Shown here piece after piece: positions 57,571 to 64,000 of a stretch of 64,000 nucleotides of DNA (position 1 is the stretch's first letter; each line of letters starts with the position of its first letter). The position numbers and the translations under genes are program-made. Below the pieces are notes generated by a model. The model was given only the letters and a program-made list of their open reading frames with translations, had not been told where the DNA came from and ran no database searches. Origin of the DNA: Rhodamnia argentea (Eukaryota > Streptophyta > Magnoliopsida > Myrtales > Myrtaceae); assembly GCF_020921035.1 (NCBI RefSeq), contig NC_063152.1:11484001-11548000 (forward strand). Direction: 5' to 3'.

Positions 57571-59544
57571 TCATGCAACTGGATAAGAAGCTTCCATAGC
57601 GAGTCCACAGAGACCACCTTGGATGCCCGAGTTTCGCAGAATTCTCATGTATCCTTCCTCGCCCCACATCACACCCCATGAGTTCTTGATCAGCCAATAG
57701 TCAACACCGTCCACGGTCGTCCCGTATCCGACTATCACAACCGCGTGGTTCAAGTTCGCCCCGCAAGGGCCCTCGAAGACGCCCCCAACGTAATTCCGGA
57801 ACCCGTCGCTGCTCATGTCGACGGAAATGGAGACTGGTTGCATCGCCACAGCCTTTAATATCTCGTCTTCGCTCACGGGGACGTCTTCATACCCCGATAT
57901 CCATGTGGCGGCGACGGAGGCTGCTTTTGCGTCGCAAGTGCCGTTGATGCCTACGTATGGGTAAGTTTCTTCGGAGCTAATGCCTTGGTTTTGGACAATG
58001 TATTCAAAGGCATCATCCATATAACCGCCTTCGCATCCATGGTTTCCTCCGTTTGTGGCACAGTTAATCAGCTGTTGTTCGGACAAGTCGGGTAGTACAC
58101 CGGTTGTTATTGCGGTGATCGATTCCACAGCAGCAGCTGCTGAGAATGACCAGCAAGATCCTATACGAGGAATAAAACAAGGAGTGCAACGATGGTTATA
58201 GCCAGTGTACGTATCTATGATCGAAGATGGAATAAATATCTGACTGAAGTTATAAAGTGTATAACTCGGAATCACTGGGATTGAAGTTACATTACAAAAT
58301 ATTTCTCATGTACTAGGCGCGGAGGGTGCCATAGAAATGCGATTCAATTCACAGCATGCGATGATGTGGTTTGAACTTTAATGTTTGATGACCTATTTTG
58401 AATAGGTATATAGTTTAGTTTTATAGAGACGAACCAAGACTCACTAGCTTACATGACAAGATAATGAAATTGGTACAAATTCTTCAACTAATAGGCCCAT
58501 TGAATTGCACGGTTTCGAACCACTTAAGTACGTTTGTTTCTTGAAAAACATTTCCCTAAAAAAAGTCGCTTTTAATGTTTGAAGTAGTTAATCAATGAAA
58601 GACGTTTTCATTATCAACTACGAATTTATGGCTAAATCTCTCTTTATTGACAATGGAATTAATTTTCTTTCAATTATTTTTGTAAGTGATATAAGTAATA
58701 ATTATATACAAATATGTTTCAAAGCATTTATTTTTCTCTAAATAAACACACTCTCGGAGATAAATGTAAATGTGTTGACGAAATACTATTTTAGGACCTG
58801 TCTCTTATCGCCATATGCTATAGAATTTGCTTCTTCAATGATTAAATTGCTTTTCCGGGTTTAGGTAATACATGTCTGTTCAATGTTTTCAAGCCTTATA
58901 AAGAATATTCAGTGCATTCATATGATTTTTTTTTTTTTTGCAAACAAAATCACAAGACAAGAAAAATATTGGGTTAAGAACACGAGAATATTATATTGTT
59001 TCGCTTGCTTTGGAATGAAAAAAATAAATAAATCACAAGACAAGAAAATAAAGTGCCTATTCGCAATAATATAGTATGATTCTATTACTTTCTTACCACA
59101 TGTACCCTGGAATTTTATGCTGCCAACAACTCCCCGATCAACCCAGTTTACGCTATTCGGGACTTGGGTCACATTTTGGTACTTGAAAGTATTCGGCGCT
59201 GATGAATTCGAGCTCTTCGACCTAGGCCGTAACCCGGTGTACCTCGCGATGACCTCGCCCATGGTCCAATCCGAAAATTGGTTCAGACCCACTTTGTAGC
59301 TTCGTTTAGTCGCTTCGTGGTTGAAGTCTTCGATGAAGCGCAAGGTCTCTAGAAAGATCCCGTACCGCTTCGCCTTCTCGAGATTATCTGTGTAGTTCCG
59401 TCCATGGCGGGTCATCCACTGCTCGAACTCCGCCTCCGCCAGTGTGGAATTTGAGGATGCCGTGGCCAAAATCTGAGCCCCTAAACATACCGATGCTGTC
59501 AGCATGTATACCTTAATTTGTCTCTCGATCCATAAAGCCATCAT
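57571..59544 (-). CDS. Papain-family cysteine protease (SAG39-like), copy 1
   Basis: Two exons, 59544-59097 and 58160-57571, with a 936-base GT-AG intron in phase 1 splitting the glycine before the active site. The product is 345 residues. A signal peptide (about 1-30) is followed by an I29 inhibitor prodomain (about 40-100) with an ERFNIN motif in which the central Asn is Thr. The mature enzyme starts near VPNSVNWVDRG. Catalytic Cys152 (GSCWSF), His288 (LNHAVVIVGYG), Asn309 (IKNSWG) and the oxyanion Gln in KFQGTCG are present, as is the GCEGG motif. Members are vacuolar or apoplastic endopeptidases, often induced in senescence or by stress. No granulin tail and no ER-retention signal. Cys-Trp-Ser in place of Cys-Trp-Ala is a mild variant. 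Confidence 0.92.
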
Positions 59545-59632
59545 CGAATGCGGAAGCGTTTATCAAGGATGCATTGATGGATGGCTAGTGTGCTTTTGGG
59601 GAAATGTGGAGAAACATGGGCAAGCCATGTCT

Positions 59633-59640
59633 AATTTATA
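59633..59640 (-). promoter_or_regulatory. Putative TATA box of cysteine protease copy 1
   Basis: TATAAATT on the minus strand, about 90 bases before the ATG at 59544. Confidence 0.55.
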
Positions 59641-61014
59641 GAACATCAGGATCAGATTAATTAATCAGGGGACTCAGCTAATGATCCGGTCATATTCATT
59701 TTCTCCCTCGTTTAGCAAGAGAATTCGTAATTGGCATGTGTTACTCAACGTACGATGTAAAAATGCAAATAAGGAATTTCTCAATAAAAAGGGAATGGGA
59801 AAAATTCACCATATCTTCCCTAGCATATTATCTAAGAGATACACCAAATATTATGCTGACCAAATAACATGAAATCATCCGACCAAAAAAAAAAAAACAA
59901 TAACATGAAATTAAATCCTCCTAAGTAATTAGAAGAGATACGCCAATTGATATGCTATCTAAAAAAAGAGAGAAAGGAAGTAACTATTCCCAATATACTC
60001 TCCTCAAGTTGGTGCATATCCCAACTTGCTAACAAGAAACATAAACCGGCTTGACCCAACGTATTGTAAAGATGCCTGACAGTTGAAGTCTAGTGGGTAC
60101 GTGCTCAGTTCTTAACTTCTTATGGCCTTACGGGTTGCATATGTTTCCGAATACAATGACAATTAATCTCGACGTGCTTTGTTCGTTCATGAAATACTAT
60201 ATTGGGTTCGCCGTCGATCATCGACTCTCTGACCCAACCTTGTGGCTGTGCCTTTTGTCCTTGAAGACAATAATTTATGTAGTAGAAAAATAACCACTTA
60301 ATTGTCGATATGATACTGTTATGTAAATTATACCTACTTTCAATTTTGATTTCACAATATGTAATCAATATTTTTCGTACTTTTAGTGCAAACTTAACGC
60401 ATCGATTCTTTTTTCCATAAGTGAAAACAAGTCATTAATTTTACACAAATCTGGTAAGGTTCTTACTCTATGCCCACCCATGCAGTAGTTACAAATATTT
60501 ATAGCTTCTCCATGAATTAAGCAAACTCAATAGCCACTTCCACCTCAAATTTGTGTAAGCAAATTCATGGAAATCCATGCATATGGTTAAAAATACCCCC
60601 TGATCATGCGCAACTATAAATGGACAAAATCTTATTTTACGATGCATGGGAAGAAACTCAATGAATCTTTTACCTTTTAAATGTGAATTCAATATAATTT
60701 TCAAGTATCCCACAAATCTCTCATTCCTTTGCGACAATATACATCATATTAAAAGAACGCGATCAAAATATTTACATGCTATTTTGTCTAATGATACTAA
60801 AAATATAGACGCGGTTCAAGATTTAGATGCGGAGGAATGAATCCAATCATTTTCATATTGTAAAAGCTCCTCAGAAACTAATAACAATAACAATAATTAT
60901 TATTATAACAACAACAATAGTAAAAATGATAATAAAGCACGACTTAGAAAGGGCAAGACTCATAAAGATAAGGGGAAAATATGAAAACGGAAGCTAAGAA
61001 AAGTAGAGCCATCA
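59641..61014. other. Intergenic DNA between the two proteases
   Basis: AT-rich, with an ATAACAATAACAATAATT-like microsatellite (60880-60925) and an A run (59886-59896). No gene was recognised. Confidence 0.4.
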
Positions 61015-61895
61015 AATGAGTAGGTCGGATCGAAAACGGTCCGACCTATATTGACCAATTTAACCTATTTTAACTCATTTTCATGTTATACAAATCTAGT
61101 GTCCCATACTCTACCCAATCCATGTTGCTAAAATGCTTTCGCATTTAATCCAATTTGAGAAAATTTGTTTCTTATAAATTATTGAATTTTTTTATTATTC
61201 TATTTCTTTCTCCATTTTTTCTTTTCTCTTTCTTTTTTTCTTCTGCATCCTTCGTCCACCTATCGCTGGGCCTTGGCGACGATCGGTAGTCTCAACAACC
61301 AGCCAGAGATGAGGCCAATCCTAGCAAGCCTCGAGGCTCGCCTAAGATCGGTGAGCTTAGGGCTCCCCAGATTCCGATGAGCCTCGAGGCTCGCTAAATT
61401 TCAGTGACCTCGAGCTCACCCGAGGCCGGTGAGCACAAGCTCGGGGCTAGCTAGATCTCGACAACCTTGAGCTCACCGGATCCCAATGAGCTTAGAGGCT
61501 TGTCCAATTTTGGCAACCTTGAGCTCGCCCGATCGCGGCAACCTTGAGGCTTGCCCGATCTAGAAACGCACGAGCATGCCGGATCTTGGCAAGCGCAGCA
61601 ATGGTATGAGGAAAAAGGAAAAAAATGGAAAAAAATAAGAAAAAGAAAAAGAAAAAAATAAATTATTAAAAATGCAATTTAAAAAAATATTGAAAAAATC
61701 TAATTATGACTCGTTAAGATAGTTATCTTAGCTAACCAATTTATGACCTACTTAAAGCCTATTTATGACTCATTAACTTTTTTAAGTAACCTATTTATCA
61801 CCCATTTAATTTATTTTTAAAATATACTATAGCCCATTTATGACCCACCACCATTAAATATGAGTTCTAGACCCATTTTGCCACCTCTAGATATA
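61015..61895 (+). repeat. Repeat family A, copy 3, with minisatellite core
   Basis: The head GGTCGGATCGAAAACGGTCC matches the family A copies at 31708 and 36185. The tail is a run of ACCTATTTATGACCCATT-type phrases ending CCCATTTTGCCACCTCTAG. That tail is the inverse of the left-end phrase TAGAGCCATCAAATGAGT, with mismatches. The core (about 61300-61600) is a degenerate repeat of words such as GCCTCGAGGCTCGC, TGAGCTTAG and CCGATCTCGG. Confidence 0.6.
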
Positions 61896-62523
61896 TCTAA
61901 ACAATCAAAATACGAATGCTTGATTTTAGTATTATGTTCCATCATGTAATGTTGATCATCTATACGTTTCATTTGAAGAACATACCGTCTCCTAATTGAA
62001 AGTGCACATGCTTTAAACATATGACAACGAAAATCAAATAAGAATTTTCACATTTTTCCAATTAAGATTGCAATCACACGCAATTCGGCGTGCGCAAGAA
62101 TTCTAGTCATTTAATTTGTGGTCACATGATGGGTATCTTTAGAATATGAGTTTTTTTTCCCTCCAAAGTTCAGTCTAATCCTTAATCGAAGAGTTACACT
62201 AAAATGATCATCGACATCAAATTACTAGGTAAAACTCGTACAAAATCGAGCTGCGTCACACTGGTCATGCGGGTTTTAGCCATTTAATAAATAGATAGAT
62301 AAATGGAAAAGAGAGGGATATATTTGGTGGTATGCATCTCAGACAAAGGGAATTGTAGGAAAAACAAGAAAATTGATACGTATTGAGGAATTAATACGGT
62401 ATTCACCTCATAACTTAGTGGCTACACTGTAGCCTCCTTACAAGTACCACACTATAAGTAGGAAAGAAGCAAGTCGGTCATCTAATGATGCTCGTACTCC
62501 GTCTATATTATGTTTTGATTATC
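61896..62523. other. 3' flank of cysteine protease copy 2
   Basis: AT-rich DNA. It probably contains the 3' UTR of the protease, but no clear polyadenylation signal was picked. Confidence 0.35.
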
Positions 62524-63724
62524 TCAGGCCACTGGATAAGAAGCTTGCGACGCGAGTCCGCACATTCCTTTCGAGCTATCAACACCTCTTTGAATCCTCA
62601 TGTAGCCCTCTTCGCCCCAAGTCTGCCCCCACGAGTTGCGGATCTTCCAGAACTCGGTTCCGTCCTCGCTCGTCCCGTACCCCACCACGACCACCGCGTG
62701 GTCCAGCTCCTCGCCGCAGTCGCCATTGAACACGCCACCGCTGTAGCTCTTGAACTCCTGCCCACCCGCCGCGATTCCGACCGAGATCGGCTGCTGCGCA
62801 ACTGCCTTCAGGAGCTCCTCCTCACCGGGCTGCACATCGTTGAACTCTTTGATCTGCGCCGCCTGTTGAGCCGCTTTCGACGAGTCGCAGGTCCCGTCCG
62901 TCCCTTGGTACGGGTAGGTATCCTCGGACGCAATTCCTCGGTTATCGATGATGTAGTTGAAAGCATTGTCTGGAAGACCACCCTCGCAGCCACTGGCTTC
63001 GGTATCGCAGTCGATCAGCTGTTGCTCGGAGAGCACTGGCAAATTACCGCTTTTGATCTGCGTGATTCCTTCTACTGCTGCGACTGCTGAGAACGCCCAA
63101 CAAGATCCTGCACTCATAAAATTTTGTTTGTCGACATTGTAAGTATGAAGAATCGCATTATTTTCGTTACCGTTGTTATCAGACTTCTCAACTCAAGATA
63201 GCTAGGCTCCTAAACTTATTGCTCAATAGTAAGTCAAAAATGATCTCCCAATTGGAAGCATGCAAGATGTTTAGACACTGACCACAATGGCCTTGGTCCT
63301 TGATCTGATTCACGGCGCCTTTCTCCACCCAGTCGATGCTATCAGGAACATCCCCAATCGGATATTGGTGGCTCAACGACCCCGTTCTGGTGGACTTGGG
63401 TTGCTTAGATGCCAAGTATCCCGTGTGGCTCCGAATGAACTCGTCGTTGGTCAAGTCCGAGAATTGATTGATGCCTACCTTGAAAGTCCGATTCCCGGAT
63501 GCAGTGAAATCTTTGATGAACTGCAAGTTCCTCTCGAAAATCTCCCGACGTCTCTCCTTCTCCTCTGGGTCCTTGTAGGTCCGACCGTATTGGGCCATCC
63601 ATTGGTCGTGCTGCTCGGCAACGGTGGATCCATGCAACGTGCGGACTGACATGACATGACATGCCCAAGTGCTGAGAATGAGAGCAAGGGAGATGATGAA
63701 TTCACTCTTGAGAGGAAAAGCCAT
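62524..63724 (-). CDS. Papain-family cysteine protease (SAG39-like), copy 2
   Basis: Two exons, 63724-63283 and 63107-62524, with a 175-base intron at the same codon as in copy 1. The product is 341 residues. It has a signal peptide (1-26), an I29 prodomain (about 35-95) with [12 protein letters not shown], and a mature domain starting near [11 protein letters not shown]. Catalytic Cys150 (GSCWAFS), His284 ([11 protein letters not shown]) and Asn305 (IRNSWG) and the oxyanion Gln (KDQGHCG) are all present. Six paired cysteines are typical. It is a secreted or vacuolar endopeptidase of the senescence-associated type. This copy keeps the canonical residues better than copy 1. Both end in SYPVA. 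Confidence 0.94.
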
Positions 63725-63806
63725 TGCCCAATTGTAAGCAGGATGTTGTGTTCCTCAGTGGAAAAACTCAGGAAGTGGATGACGAGATACCTGAACTGGA
63801 CATGAA

Positions 63807-63814
63807 TATATATA
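63807..63814 (-). promoter_or_regulatory. Putative TATA box of cysteine protease copy 2
   Basis: TATATATA on the minus strand, about 83 bases before the ATG at 63724. Confidence 0.55.
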
Positions 63815-64000
63815 CAGAGTCTTGCTTGGGATAGCCGTCCTCTATGAGCCATGCAAAAAGTCTTACGTGGATTGTAACGTGGAAAATTTGGTTCCATGAT
63901 GGGCGGAGATACGAGTGCCGAAGCCATGCATGTCTGAACATGCGAAACTTCAGGGACAGCCGTGGAGGGCACGAGTGCTTTATTAGATTGCCTCAATCAA
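63815..64000 (-). other. Upstream region of cysteine protease copy 2
   Basis: Promoter-proximal DNA to the window edge. No further element was identified. Confidence 0.35.

Noticed and set aside
62485-63090. 201-codon plus-strand frame over cysteine protease copy 2
   Set aside because: It is the antisense shadow of a well-supported protease exon with all catalytic residues.
1-64000. Prokaryotic systems (CRISPR arrays, operons, phage genes)
   Set aside because: Spliced eukaryotic genes, plant-only families and LTR elements throughout. The repeats have no spacer-repeat periodicity.

Overview
This is a stretch of nuclear chromosome from a flowering plant, almost certainly a eudicot. Genes have GT-AG introns, the space between them is AT-rich and full of degraded retrotransposons and fold-back repeats, CT/GA microsatellites sit in the 5' leaders, and the proteins belong to plant-only families (trichome-birefringence-like, PGG-domain ankyrin, SAG39-type papain protease, class II phospholipase A1, CHUP1/IPGA1-like). 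The repeat style and the decayed TIR-NBS-LRR leucine-rich repeats resemble Myrtaceae (Eucalyptus and relatives). That assignment is an inference, not proven by the sequence. No prokaryotic feature (operon, CRISPR) and no intact tRNA or rRNA gene was seen.

Layout. 0.2-1.5 kb: phospholipase A1-II gene on the minus strand. 2.1-12.0 kb: a nearly complete, recent Ty3/gypsy chromovirus with 2.57-kb LTRs and a GTTCC target-site duplication; pol is open, gag carries two frameshifts. 12-20.5 kb: gene-poor, with fold-back repeats, a dead Ty1/copia fragment split by a Tat/Ogre-like LTR, and an orphan promoter/leader-like CT/GA tract. 20.6-23.1 kb (+): four-exon ankyrin-repeat/PGG membrane protein. 24.6-26.1 kb (-): second phospholipase A1-II paralogue. 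26-37.8 kb: repeat-rich desert with three dispersed repeat families, one nested in another. 37.9-41.3 kb (+): six-exon CHUP1/IPGA1-like cytoskeletal protein. 42.1-43.5 kb (+): four-exon plastid-targeted Lin0512-family protein of unknown function. 44.2-49.4 kb (-): five-exon TBL37/38-like cell-wall O-acetylation protein with a 3.07-kb intron, convergent with the Lin0512 gene. 49.5-57.5 kb: copia gag fragment, repeat flanking an AGC-kinase exon fragment, TIR element filled with a minisatellite, decayed TNL LRR fragment. 57.6-59.5 and 62.5-63.7 kb (-): two tandem papain-family cysteine proteases.

The genes are independent single-gene transcription units, not an operon. Two small tandem families (phospholipases, cysteine proteases) lie at the two ends. 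Both have known senescence- or stress-related roles in other plants, but nothing here shows that they are co-regulated. All exon boundaries were worked out by eye from splice consensus, reading-phase continuity and family similarity. The least understood intact gene is the Lin0512-family protein. The most unusual structural features are the repeat-flanked kinase exon fragment, the nested repeats and the minisatellite-filled element.
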